Shown one piece after another: positions 37,870 through 45,853 of a stretch of 64,000 bases of DNA. Made by a program: the position numbers and the translations under genes. Origin of the DNA: Clostridium sp. E02 (GTDB lineage: Bacteria > Bacillota > Clostridia > Lachnospirales > Lachnospiraceae); assembly GCF_003833015.1 (NCBI RefSeq), contig NZ_RJLQ01000006.1:62001-126000 (forward strand), read 5' to 3'. Under the pieces are notes generated by a model. The model was given only the letters and a program-made list of their open reading frames with translations, ran no database searches and was not told where the DNA came from. How positions within the stretch are numbered: the stretch's first letter is position 1; the number at the start of each line of letters is the position of its first letter.

Positions 37870-39168
37870 TTATGATACAACTATTGTCATGTATAAAATA
37901 CTCATGCAATTGATCGGCTGAACAGGGAAATTTACCACTACCGATCGTTTTCCCTCTCCTTGATCCACCGTGATTTCTTTTGCATCCAACGTTTCAATTG
38001 CTCTTAAAACCGCTAACTGCTTTCCATAGGTAACAATGTCATTCCAAAGACTGACACGTCCAGCCGCATCATTGGAAATTTTCCCAAGATAGCGAGAGTT
38101 AAAAAGAGAGGCGATGTCGTTTCCAATCTGATCCAGGACACGTACGGTCTGGTTATTGGAAATATCTTTTCCTTTTTCTTCAGTAACCGTTACCAGTGTA
38201 TTAATATCGGTTAGAATCCGGATGTCTTTCCCCACTTTATGTAACAATAATTTACCTGCTTCCATGGCACTTGCAAGCTGTAACTGTGTATAAGGGACTT
38301 TTACCGTATATTCCCCATTGTAAATTTTGTTCTCATTGGTTCGATTGATTTCACAGGCAGCTTCTGCGCCAGCAACCCAGTAGACGAGGCCTGGTACGGA
38401 TTCTTCTGCTTCATTCTCAACAGAAATTACCCCTTCATAATCCGCCTTTGCATACTGATGAACAACCGTCTGAAATTTTACGCCTGATTCGTCGCGCATA
38501 CGTTTTGTATATGCAGAAAAGAGTGCCTTGACTTTATCGTCTGTAGAAGGGCAACATAAAATCTGAAATGAACAACCTTCCATTTTTTCAAGAAACTTTG
38601 TATAATCTTCCCCGGTTGCTTCACGCTCACTGGTTCCATTTTCCAAATTAAGTCCAGCTGTTTCTGCCAGTGTTGCATCCTTTTTAAATATTACGTATTG
38701 ATTGTCCTTAAGTTCCGCCGCATGAGTCACGGTCTGAACATTTACTTCATTCCCATCAAACAGTGTGGTTACATCAAATTTCGTCTCACTGTCAACATTT
38801 TTCGAGATTACCAGCTTTATTTTATTACCGCATTCCCCAGAGTGTCTGGCCGTGCCATATTCACAAGATGCCTGAACACCCGCATTTAAACGGTAAAAAA
38901 TACCTTTCTTTAAATTACAGAACAATTCTCTGACTGGGAGCATTTCGTCATCATCAAAGGAATATCCAAAAATTTCTCTACTTTTCTTCTGGAATTCCTC
39001 AGCTGTGACCTCAAAAGTTTCATTTTCTGGCCCCCATTTTAAAATCATAGGGATTGCTGCTACTCCACGGCTTCCCATGGAAGCTCCTGCTGCTGTACGG
39101 TTAACAAAGTTAATATAGGTTCCTGGAAACACCTTGTTCTGAATCGTAAAATTACCTCCGCCTAACAT
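37870..39168 (-). CDS. Tail sheath protein (XkdK-like)
   Basis: A 432-aa contractile sheath subunit. The N-terminal FPGTYINFVNRTAA is the conserved tail-sheath start. A middle domain with ILCCPSTDDKVKALF and a C-terminal domain with RVLDQIGNDIASLFNSRYLGK and NFPVQPINCMSILYMTI follow, typical of the PBSX/diffocin sheaths. It overlaps the 65-aa upstream gene by seven bases; AAGGTG precedes the ATG. Confidence 0.92.
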   Translation of the reverse strand: MLGGGNFTIQNKVFPGTYINFVNRTAAGASMGSRGVAAIPMILKWGPENETFEVTAEEFQKKSREIFGYSFDDDEMLPVRELFCNLKKGIFYRLNAGVQASCEYGTARHSGECGNKIKLVISKNVDSETKFDVTTLFDGNEVNVQTVTHAAELKDNQYVIFKKDATLAETAGLNLENGTSEREATGEDYTKFLEKMEGCSFQILCCPSTDDKVKALFSAYTKRMRDESGVKFQTVVHQYAKADYEGVISVENEAEESVPGLVYWVAGAEAACEINRTNENKIYNGEYTVKVPYTQLQLASAMEAGKLLLHKVGKDIRILTDINTLVTVTEEKGKDISNNQTVRVLDQIGNDIASLFNSRYLGKISNDAAGRVSLWNDIVTYGKQLAVLRAIETLDAKEITVDQGEGKRSVVVNFPVQPINCMSILYMTIVVS

Positions 39169-39359
39169 ACGTTCACCTTTCCTTTCTTAAATTGATTCAT
39201 TAATTCTTCTGCTTCTGCCAGTGTATATTTTTTTTCATCTTCTAGCAGGGCACACAACAAGTCACTTTGGCTGCAATACATTTCTGAAAGCAAGAGCTGT
39301 TGTTTCGTAAAACGTGCTGCCGCTTTTGTTCCTGTATTTTTTGATCCACTTCTTGCCAT
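39162..39359 (-). CDS. Small phage-type protein upstream of the sheath
   Basis: A 65-aa protein with a basic N-terminus (MARSGSKNTGTKAAARF) and an acidic, helical C-terminus (LLEDEKKYTLAEAEELMNQF). Small genes at this position are usual in PBSX-like modules, but the function is unknown. GAGGTG precedes the ATG and it overlaps the sheath start. Confidence 0.75.
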   Translation of the reverse strand: MARSGSKNTGTKAAARFTKQQLLLSEMYCSQSDLLCALLEDEKKYTLAEAEELMNQFKKGKVNVC

Positions 39360-39375
39360 ATCTACACCTCTTTCA

Positions 39376-39783
39376 CTAAAATTTTATTTCTTCCATAAGA
39401 TCCTCTTTCTTTTGATCTTTTATGAAATACTTCTGGTAAACAACTAGAAACTTAAAACACTCTTTCTCCAAGGTTCCCATCCTACTGCTCCCCTTAAGTA
39501 AGGTTCCATCATCAAGGGATAGGAGTTCTAGATGATTCATAAGATCACTTAATACCTGGTAATAACTGAGAGAGGACTGTCCTGTATTTAAGTGATAGTT
39601 TACAAACACATTCATGATCCTTAGGTAACGCGGTCCATTCACAGGCTTCTCGATTGCCTCAGAGATACCTACTTCAAAATATGGAGTTTCTAATTCATAT
39701 TTACAGGGGGCAATCACAGTCTGGATCTTGGGGAACTGTTCGTTTAACTTTTTTATAACTCCATCCACCACTGTCTGATACAT
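39376..39783 (-). CDS. Tail terminator-like protein (DUF6838/XkdJ-like)
   Basis: A 135-aa protein (KKLNEQFPKIQTVIAPCKYE; ETPYFEVGISEAIEKPVNGP; CFKFLVVYQKYFI) resembling the phage tail terminator family that caps the tube and sheath at the end distal to the baseplate. A dedicated terminator is expected in a headless tail. Family assignment comes from pattern and position, so it is moderate. AGGAGG precedes the ATG. Confidence 0.68.
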   Translation of the reverse strand: MYQTVVDGVIKKLNEQFPKIQTVIAPCKYELETPYFEVGISEAIEKPVNGPRYLRIMNVFVNYHLNTGQSSLSYYQVLSDLMNHLELLSLDDGTLLKGSSRMGTLEKECFKFLVVYQKYFIKDQKKEDLMEEIKF

Positions 39784-39797
39784 TGCTTTCCTCCTTT

Positions 39798-39974
39798 CTA
39801 ACTTTTAATCACTTGTCTTTTCCTCCTTCTCTTTCCTGTTGTAGTCTTTTTGTCTACATCATCATAAAAAAAATATGTTTCATTTTCTCCAATGACGTAA
39901 TCTTTAGCAGGTAGCATAACATTTTGATTTCTCCAGCTTTGAATTGACTCTTCTAAGCGTACCGTGTCTGTCAT
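39798..39974 (-). CDS. Small first gene of the tail operon
   Basis: A 58-aa protein with start ATG 39974 directly after AAAAGGAGG; a longer frame reaching 40163 would run across the promoter and repressor start and is rejected. It has an acidic middle (ENETYFFYDDVDKK) and a very basic tail (GKRRRKRQVIKS). It is the promoter-proximal gene, and its coding sequence contains the second 19-bp operator-like dyad. Function unknown; the basic tail could bind nucleic acid. Confidence 0.68.
   Translation of the reverse strand: MTDTVRLEESIQSWRNQNVMLPAKDYVIGENETYFFYDDVDKKTTTGKRRRKRQVIKS
39840..39858. promoter_or_regulatory. Operator-like dyad, copy 2 (inside the first tail gene)
   Basis: TGTAG, nine bases, CTACA, differing from the promoter copy by a single base in the spacer. 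It lies about 130-150 bases downstream of the start site, a distance that would allow DNA looping or roadblock repression. Confidence 0.6.
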
Positions 39975-39988
39975 ACCTGCCTCCTTTT

Positions 39989-40007
39989 TGTAGTCGTTTT
40001 GTCTACA
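39989..40007. promoter_or_regulatory. Operator-like dyad, copy 1 (at the late start site)
   Basis: TGTAG, nine bases, CTACA immediately downstream of the -10 element of the tail operon, covering about +1 to +19. It is the best candidate binding site for the divergent XRE repressor. Confidence 0.65.
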
Positions 40008-40013
40008 TTCACT

Positions 40014-40042
40014 ATCATACACGGTTGTTTCCTTGTTGTCAA
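40014..40042 (-). promoter_or_regulatory. Near-consensus late promoter of the tailocin operon
   Basis: On the minus strand TTGACA (40042-40037), exactly 17 bases, TATGAT (40019-40014). The -35 lies inside an 11-base dyad TGTTGTCAACA (40034-40044), a further possible repressor site. Confidence 0.85.
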
Positions 40043-40073
40043 CAGTATTCCAAAATTTTGTTGAATTATTTTC

Positions 40074-40079
40074 TACAAT
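40074..40079 (+). promoter_or_regulatory. Probable -10 of the repressor gene promoter
   Basis: TACAAT lies 24 bases before the GGAGGTG of the repressor gene. No good -35 stands 17 bases upstream, as expected for a promoter that might need activation; an alternative TTGAAT/TACCAT pair (40061-40089) also exists. Confidence 0.4.
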
Positions 40080-40109
40080 ATGGTACCATAGGTTCATGGA
40101 GGTGATTCT

Positions 40110-40592
40110 GTGGAAATAGGACAGATCATTAAAAAAAGACGGGAAGAACTTGGCATGTCCCAAGAAGAGCTGGCATTAAAAGCCGGATACAAGTCCCGTT
40201 CTTCTATTAATAAGATAGAAGTTGACGGAAGAGGACTTCCTCAGTCAAAGATACTTGCAATTGCTAAAGCATTGCAGACAACACCTGCCCTTTTGCTTGG
40301 ATGGGAGCAAGACATCTCATCGGCCAGAGAATTCATTAACAATTGCTATGGGCAAAAAGCAGGAGAGATTCTTGATAACATTGAACAACTAAATGAAAAA
40401 GGACAGACCGAAGCATTAAAGCGGATCAAAGAAATGGTACACATACCGGTATACATGAAAGCTCAGAAACCAATGAAGCTTCTAAATAACATCATTTCTT
40501 CCGGTTTGGAGCCAGTGGCAGCGCATGAACGGACGGATATTGAAGTGACGGATGAGATGATAGCGTTTGATGATGCCTTTTTCGATGAATAA
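40110..40592 (+). CDS. XRE-family (cI-like) repressor of the tailocin
   Basis: A 160-aa protein. The N-terminal helix-turn-helix (about residues 4-65) reads GQIIKKRREELGMSQEELALKAGYKSRSSINKIE. The C-terminal region has no LexA/cI Ser-Lys autoprotease domain that I can see, so relief of repression probably needs another protein. It starts at GTG 40110 with GGAGGTG upstream. It is transcribed divergently from the tail operon and directly before the ImmA/IrrE-like gene, the layout of ICEBs1-type and phage switches. Confidence 0.88.
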   Translation: MEIGQIIKKRREELGMSQEELALKAGYKSRSSINKIEVDGRGLPQSKILAIAKALQTTPALLLGWEQDISSAREFINNCYGQKAGEILDNIEQLNEKGQTEALKRIKEMVHIPVYMKAQKPMKLLNNIISSGLEPVAAHERTDIEVTDEMIAFDDAFFDE

Positions 40593-40615
40593 AACAACTC
40601 ATTGAGGTGATGTAT

Positions 40616-41071
40616 TTGAACTATGATTCATTATTAGAAGAAGCAGACTCTAACGGAATCCAAATTAAGGAAAAACCGTTAATGGCCAATGACGGAAGAA
40701 TCAAAGGAACTCAGATTCTGATCCGCCAGAACATGCCCCTTAGTCAAAAAGCATGCGTATTAGCGGAAGAACTTGGGCATTATTATACGACCACAGGTGA
40801 CATTCTAGACCAAACTCTTGTCTCCAACCGAAAGCAGGAACGGACAGCCAGGCTATGGGCTTATCACAAGATGATTACACTGGACAAGCTGATCGCTGCC
40901 AAAAAATCCGGATGCCGAAACAGCTTTGAGATTGCTGAATACCTAAGTGTTACGGAAGAATTTCTTTTAGAAGCGCTGCATTGCTATCAAACCAAATATG
41001 GAAAAGGATTTCAAAAGGAGAATTATCTGATTCTTTTTGACCCTTTTAATATCTATCAATTAGTGGATTGA
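40616..41071 (+). CDS. ImmA/IrrE-like protein with altered metal motif
   Basis: A protein of about 151 aa with the ImmA/IrrE (peptidase M78-like) pattern CVLAEELGHYYTTTGDIL, followed by a helical domain. The usual HExxH reads EELGH, the first zinc histidine being glutamate, a variant I recall from clostridial phage homologues. In known systems the protease cleaves the adjacent repressor after DNA damage. TTG 40616 is favoured (GAGGTGA five bases upstream); GTG 40607 would overlap that site. Confidence 0.8.
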   Translation: MNYDSLLEEADSNGIQIKEKPLMANDGRIKGTQILIRQNMPLSQKACVLAEELGHYYTTTGDILDQTLVSNRKQERTARLWAYHKMITLDKLIAAKKSGCRNSFEIAEYLSVTEEFLLEALHCYQTKYGKGFQKENYLILFDPFNIYQLVD

Positions 41072-41078
41072 GAATTCT

Positions 41079-41089
41079 TATGGTATAAT
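41079..41089 (+). promoter_or_regulatory. Extended -10 promoter for the 63-aa gene
   Basis: TTATGGTATAAT contains TG-N-TATAAT (41082-41089 region), about 38 bases before the start; no -35 at normal spacing. Confidence 0.5.
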
Positions 41090-41127
41090 AGTTAGACTAC
41101 ACATATATTATTCAGAGGTGATGTCAC

Positions 41128-41319
41128 ATGCAATCCTGTGAACTTGTGGCTATTGTGTCTTCCATCGCTTGTTGCATTGCTCAAGACCGTTCTGCGGATG
41201 AAATCGCTCTCCTAAGCAGTGTTTTTAATCAACTAGGAGATACGCTTGCAACAATAGCCGCTTTTGATGCAATTTGCTGCAATGACGGCGACGAGGAAAT
41301 CAATCTTTTCCGTAACTAA
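41128..41319 (+). CDS. Small Cys-containing protein (DUF6774-like)
   Basis: A 63-aa protein with its own promoter and terminator. The N-terminal half is hydrophobic and cysteine-bearing (CELVAIVSSIACCIAQDRS), followed by LLSSVFNQLGDTLATIAAF, a pattern I associate with the DUF6774 family of Clostridia (from memory, moderate). Function unknown. GAGGTGATG precedes the ATG. It stands between the tailocin switch and holA and may be host rather than phage DNA. Confidence 0.65.
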   Translation: MQSCELVAIVSSIACCIAQDRSADEIALLSSVFNQLGDTLATIAAFDAICCNDGDEEINLFRN

Positions 41320-41342
41320 GAAAAAAACACTACCATTAAAAG

Positions 41343-41390
41343 AAAAAATGAGAGAATAAAGGACATTTACTCCTTTTTCTCTCATTTTTA
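41343..41390. terminator. Bidirectional terminator between the 63-aa gene and holA
   Basis: AAAAATGAGAGAA pairs with TTCTCTCATTTTT, with A and T runs on both sides, between convergent genes. Confidence 0.82.
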
Positions 41391-41415
41391 GATTCAGACA
41401 AGCCACTTTAGGACA

Positions 41416-42393
41416 TTACGAAGAATAATTCAAGGTAAGCAAAAGTTCCACCGCCAAACGATCTCCCAGCCTCCCTGTTTTGACCGATTCTTCCATATCA
41501 ACGCACAGATTTACATAGGATATAATCTGATCTCTTTGAAATGACCTGGCTTGTGGCATCAACTTACCTGCTGCAAAAGGAGGGATTTTTAGTTTTGATG
41601 CAATTCCACTTTTTTCCATCCCTTTCCCCATCAGTTCCTTCACCTGTAGAATCTGATTAAATTGCCTTCCGATTAAAAACAAGATTCTCATGGGAGGCTC
41701 CTTCAGCGCAAGAAGATCTTCGTATAAATCCATAGCTTTTTTGGTTTGGCGATTAACAATCGCTGTTACCATATCAAATATTTTATTGGTGATACGAACC
41801 GTACAGACTGCATCCACATCTTCATCCGTTATAATTTCTCTCCCCAGAGTATAACTGATCAGTTTTTCAAGTTCCATACGGATATTCTCCATATCATCCC
41901 CTACCATACCAAGGAGTCGTTCCATGGTATGACCTGTGATTTTTTTCCCTTCTCTCGTAAGAATGGTCCCAGACCATCTGGCAAGCTGGCTAAAGTCCTG
42001 GCGCCCCATTTCGGCTGCATACCCTAGTTCTTTCACTTTCTTAAACATCTTGCTTCTTTTGTCCACTTCTGATTCTACAAATACCAGATAAGTCGTATCT
42101 GGCAGACCAGAGAGATAAGTTACCAGCTCATCCACCGCACGTTTGAAAAAACCACTATCCTCTATTAGAATCAGTCGTCTGTCTCCGAAAAAAGGAATCG
42201 TATCTGCAAGACTGATCACTTCTTTCACATCAATTCCCTTGCCAGAAAATAGATTGAAATTCATGGTATCCCCTTGTGTGATCGCTGTCTTCAGCTGATT
42301 TTTGTAATTATTTTTCAAATAAGATTCCTCACCATATAGGAGATAAATCTGTTTAAAGCTATGATTTTTAATATCCTGATTCAGCGTCTGCAT
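41416..42393 (-). CDS. holA: DNA polymerase III subunit delta
   Basis: A 325-aa clamp-loader subunit with the N-terminal IYLLYGEESYLKNNYKNQLK and a C-terminal collar domain (LLALKEPPMRILFLIGRQF). It opens the beta clamp together with delta-prime and tau. It follows comEC by 24 bases, the conserved Firmicute order; in B. subtilis rpsT would come next, but here the tailocin intervenes. Confidence 0.92.
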   Translation of the reverse strand: MQTLNQDIKNHSFKQIYLLYGEESYLKNNYKNQLKTAITQGDTMNFNLFSGKGIDVKEVISLADTIPFFGDRRLILIEDSGFFKRAVDELVTYLSGLPDTTYLVFVESEVDKRSKMFKKVKELGYAAEMGRQDFSQLARWSGTILTREGKKITGHTMERLLGMVGDDMENIRMELEKLISYTLGREIITDEDVDAVCTVRITNKIFDMVTAIVNRQTKKAMDLYEDLLALKEPPMRILFLIGRQFNQILQVKELMGKGMEKSGIASKLKIPPFAAGKLMPQARSFQRDQIISYVNLCVDMEESVKTGRLGDRLAVELLLTLNYSS

Positions 42394-42417
42394 ACAGCCC
42401 GTCCTCTCTTCTTCCTT

Positions 42418-44922
42418 CTACTTATTATAACGGGAAGTTTCGTCTCCGTCAACGAAAGTTCTTACCCTCACTCTTTTCCCATCTGTCGAGAACATAATGG
42501 CTCCTTGTTTTGCTGTTTTAAATACTGGAATCTTTCTTTTCCGAAAACGATCCAAAACTTCTTTATGAGGATGACCATAGGAATTTTTATCTCCATAGGA
42601 AATAACTGCCCATCTAGGCTTTACTGCATCAAGAAAAGTTTCATCCGAAGAAAATTTAGAACCATGATGAGCTGTTTTCAACAGATTAATCTCCTTTAGC
42701 TGGTCCATTGACTGTTTTCGTTCCAGCAGCAGTTTTTCTTCTTTATTGCCAATGTCTCCAGTAAACAAGATATGGAGGTCTCCATAATCCGCTTTCAAAA
42801 CTTCAGATTCCTCATTGGGATTTTCCGCAGAGTCAGTCTGACCTGGATAAAGACAGGTGAATTTAAGTGACCCCAAGGACACCTGATCTCCTTCCGTCAG
42901 ATAATGAACCTTCATATCTCTTTCTTCTGCCAGTTTCGCTAATGTTATAAGAGCTTCATCCTCTCTTCCCAGATCTGGAAGCACTAATGTCTCTATTGTA
43001 ATGTCCTTTTCATACTCAAGCAGATAACGAATCCCACTTAAATGATCTTTATCTCCATGGCTGACAAATGCATAGTTCACCTTTTTAATCCCATAATATT
43101 TCAGACAAGGGGCTAAGGTAAATTCTCCCAAGGAAGATTTCGAAGAACTCCCTCCATCAACCAATACGACATTCTTTTTTGTTCTTAATAAAATTCCATC
43201 CCCCTGTCCCACATCTAAAAATAAAACTTCCAATCCTTTTACCGGTTTTGGCAGTACGAGAAAGAGCCCCATTCCATAGATCAAGGCTAGTATAATCAGC
43301 TTTTTGATAGTTCGGATCATTCTTTCCGTTTCCGTTGTAACTTCTCTGTCTAATTTCCTCTTTTCTCCCCTGCCTCCCAACCAGAAACAAAAAAACAAAA
43401 TTGCTAGATAAAATCCATAGATCGCAAGAGTCCCTGCCTCTGGTCTTCCCAATGTGAGAGACGCATATGGGAGACTGCTGATATTCGTACAAAGGAAATG
43501 ATAGAACTTCAAAATATAGTGACCGGTTCCAGAGGCAGCCCTACCACCAAACGAAGATATACTTCCTAGTAAAAGTATCCCAAGACCAGAACATAAGACA
43601 CCTCCCATTAGTGGAACGACAATTGCATTTAACAAGATGCCATAAAGAGGCGTTTGATAGTAATGAGTAAGAATAATTGGCAGAGTCGCCATTTGAATGG
43701 AAAAAGATGCGGAAAGAGCTCCTGCAAGGGGTTTCTGTCTTCCCAGCCAGTCATGAATTCGTGGCATACCGGTACCAATTGCAAATATGGCTCCGAAGGA
43801 TAACTGAACTCCGCCCTGCGTCAACAAGAATGGAGAATGAAATGACAATGCAAATAACGAAAGGGAGGCCGCTGATAACAAATCGTAGGTTCTTCCCAAA
43901 TAAGCTGCCAAAAAACCGGCGCTCATCATAATTACCGATCGAATTACCGACGGAGATCCACCAGTCAAGATGCCATACAGTAGAATCGCAACGGTTCCAC
44001 ACAAACCACAGAGTCCATAACTTAAACCGCACCTTCGCAGGACTCGGTATAAAAGTAGTCCAGCAAAAGATAGATGAAGTCCACTGATTGCCAAAAGATG
44101 AGCGATTCCATTTTTCTGATATAATGATTTGACTTCCTTTGGAACTCCACTTTTTTCTCCTAACAAAGCAGCGGAAAATATTGCTCCATCCTCCTCTCCT
44201 GCATCACGAATTAGATGCCGATTCCCCCATTCTTTTCCTCTTCTTAGGGTCTCGGTAATCTTGTTGTATTTGAAGTTCACCACACGAATCTCTTCTCCAA
44301 AGATTCGAGCGCATATTCCCCGACTCTTTGAATAAGTTACGGAATCAAATTCCCCCGGATTTTTAGCAGGTGGGATTTCATGAATCTCTCCCAATACAGT
44401 AACAGTCTGACCAAGACGTATATTATCTTTTAAATGAGAACCAGAGGAATCCATAATAACTTGCAATTTGGGGAGAGTTACCTGATCCGTTTCCTCCACT
44501 CTCTTTCCTTTTCTTCGTTTCCATATCTGGTTCTTTTTTAAGATTAATTGTAAGGCTCCGTTCTTTTCCTCCAAAGATGCGATTGTTCCCAAAACCTCCA
44601 CGTAGGAACCGGAATATTCCTCTACGATCTGATCTCTATGTTCCCAGCGCTTATTCTCCTCATTCGCTCGAATCCCTCCCAAACAGAAAAAAACAAGAGG
44701 CAAAAGAACCCACAAAAGGTTTCTGCCTCTCAAAATTCCATACAAAACCATCCCCACTGCCAATGCAGCCGGAATCATCATCCATGATGTCTGAGTAAGC
44801 AGTACGGCAGTCTCTCCAAGTACAAATCCCACTGCAATTAGACATAGCGGACGTTTAATTATTCTTTTCCTCCTTATTTGTTGGATCCTCACTCTCCAGG
44901 TTATAATCCAAATTTCGCTCAA
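42418..44922 (-). CDS. comEC: DNA internalization/competence protein ComEC (Rec2)
   Basis: A membrane protein of about 815-834 aa: N-terminal membrane helices and OB-like DUF4131 domain, the polytopic Competence domain (HLLAISGLHLSFAGLLLY), and a C-terminal metallo-beta-lactamase domain (FLDVGQGDGILL, FVSHGDKDHLSG, TAHHGSKFSS). It forms the channel for single-stranded DNA uptake. The start is unclear: TTG 44922 and GTG 44889 lie inside the upstream gene without good sites, while a perfect AAGGAGG is followed at six to nine bases only by ATA and ATT (44862-44857). Confidence 0.9.
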   Translation of the reverse strand: MSEIWIITWRVRIQQIRRKRIIKRPLCLIAVGFVLGETAVLLTQTSWMMIPAALAVGMVLYGILRGRNLLWVLLPLVFFCLGGIRANEENKRWEHRDQIVEEYSGSYVEVLGTIASLEEKNGALQLILKKNQIWKRRKGKRVEETDQVTLPKLQVIMDSSGSHLKDNIRLGQTVTVLGEIHEIPPAKNPGEFDSVTYSKSRGICARIFGEEIRVVNFKYNKITETLRRGKEWGNRHLIRDAGEEDGAIFSAALLGEKSGVPKEVKSLYQKNGIAHLLAISGLHLSFAGLLLYRVLRRCGLSYGLCGLCGTVAILLYGILTGGSPSVIRSVIMMSAGFLAAYLGRTYDLLSAASLSLFALSFHSPFLLTQGGVQLSFGAIFAIGTGMPRIHDWLGRQKPLAGALSASFSIQMATLPIILTHYYQTPLYGILLNAIVVPLMGGVLCSGLGILLLGSISSFGGRAASGTGHYILKFYHFLCTNISSLPYASLTLGRPEAGTLAIYGFYLAILFFCFWLGGRGEKRKLDREVTTETERMIRTIKKLIILALIYGMGLFLVLPKPVKGLEVLFLDVGQGDGILLRTKKNVVLVDGGSSSKSSLGEFTLAPCLKYYGIKKVNYAFVSHGDKDHLSGIRYLLEYEKDITIETLVLPDLGREDEALITLAKLAEERDMKVHYLTEGDQVSLGSLKFTCLYPGQTDSAENPNEESEVLKADYGDLHILFTGDIGNKEEKLLLERKQSMDQLKEINLLKTAHHGSKFSSDETFLDAVKPRWAVISYGDKNSYGHPHKEVLDRFRKRKIPVFKTAKQGAIMFSTDGKRVRVRTFVDGDETSRYNK

Positions 44923-45835
44923 ACAACTGATTCAAAGAGATGGAATCACGAAACATTACTTCCTGGGATCCATTGATTGTTATCTGCACCTTATTAATGG
45001 AAGACATGGCAGCCAGTGAATTAACAATCGAATAGATTGGAATATATTCCTTGACCTCCAATGTGTTGTTTAAAAATGAGGAATCAAAATTTATATAACA
45101 GACATTTTCGTTCACCGAGACATTCAATAATTGAGTATCTCTTGGAAGTGTCGGATTTATCCCTGGCTTTCCAGGTCCTGCAATCAACTGTTCGATTACC
45201 AGTTTTTCCAGGGATGAATTAACATTATGCACTACTTCTCTCGTCTCTTTCTCCAGTTTGTCACCAGATACATCTGCAAAATAGAGAGTAAGGTCTGTTT
45301 TCTCATAGGAATTGACATTGCTAATGTTATCAATAAAATCTGCGCCTGCCATTGGTCCTACCAGACTACCCATACTATCCATCAACGGCTGTTCTGCCGT
45401 GTAAATCACTATATGATCCACCCCGTTAATTTGTGTCAGGGTTCTGACCAAAGATGCCCGGCATAAAATTTCTCTTGTGGAATTCATCATCGTATAATTA
45501 TTATCGAAATACAAATAAAGAAAGGAATCTTCTAATTTATAATAATCAAATCCCACCTTATCCGGAACCGCTGCCTGACGGTCTAAATCTTTCGGCACGG
45601 TCTTAAGCTGATGCATCAAGTGATCAATCTCCCAGTCTATCTGGTCTTTTTGCGATTCTTGTGATTGTTCCGGTATGGTATACGCAACAGGTTCCATCGT
45701 TGTCATCGCAGAATTCAGATAATAAATCTGAAATTCTTCCCTGCTTCCCTTTGTTTCAGTTTCTGGTTTTCGTTCACAGCCTGCAAGGATAGCAACGCAT
45801 ACCAGAAGGATCAGAATGCCCTTTAATTGTCTCAT
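44855..45835 (-). CDS. GerMN-domain lipoprotein
   Basis: A 326-aa exported lipoprotein. The signal peptide ends in the lipobox LAGC (Cys19). Two GerMN-type beta domains follow (one around LEDSFLYLYFDNNYTMMNS, one around NVCYINFDSSFLNNTLEV with a QVTINGSQEV end). GerM acts in sporulation and germination in B. subtilis, and the same domain occurs in LpqB next to the MtrB kinase. Here too it lies 18 bases after a histidine kinase gene, suggesting a sensor-accessory role. Confidence 0.83.
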   Translation of the reverse strand: MRQLKGILILLVCVAILAGCERKPETETKGSREEFQIYYLNSAMTTMEPVAYTIPEQSQESQKDQIDWEIDHLMHQLKTVPKDLDRQAAVPDKVGFDYYKLEDSFLYLYFDNNYTMMNSTREILCRASLVRTLTQINGVDHIVIYTAEQPLMDSMGSLVGPMAGADFIDNISNVNSYEKTDLTLYFADVSGDKLEKETREVVHNVNSSLEKLVIEQLIAGPGKPGINPTLPRDTQLLNVSVNENVCYINFDSSFLNNTLEVKEYIPIYSIVNSLAAMSSINKVQITINGSQEVMFRDSISLNQLFERNLDYNLESEDPTNKEEKNN

Positions 45836-45853
45836 ATCAAAGTCCTCCGGTTC

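Larger units (their letters stand above)
27013..41071. other. Headless contractile tail (R-type tailocin-like, PBSX-type) locus
   Basis: A leftward late operon of about 17 genes runs in the PBSX order: tail terminator, sheath, tube, assembly chaperones, tape measure, LysM protein, hub, spike, wedges, fibre, holin, amidase. A rightward repressor and ImmA/IrrE-like gene stand at the other end. No capsid, portal, terminase, integrase or replication gene lies anywhere between rpsT and holA, and no flanking att-like repeat was seen. All tail genes are open and tightly packed, arguing for a maintained particle and against random decay. Confidence 0.82.

Noticed and set aside
39975-40163. Upstream extension of the first tail gene to 121 aa
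   Set aside because: It would run across the late promoter and into the repressor gene; ATG 39974 has a perfect ribosome-binding site.
27013-41319. Intact or partial prophage
   Set aside because: No head, packaging, integration or replication gene and no att-like repeat; the tail module itself is complete, which fits a tailocin better than a decayed prophage.
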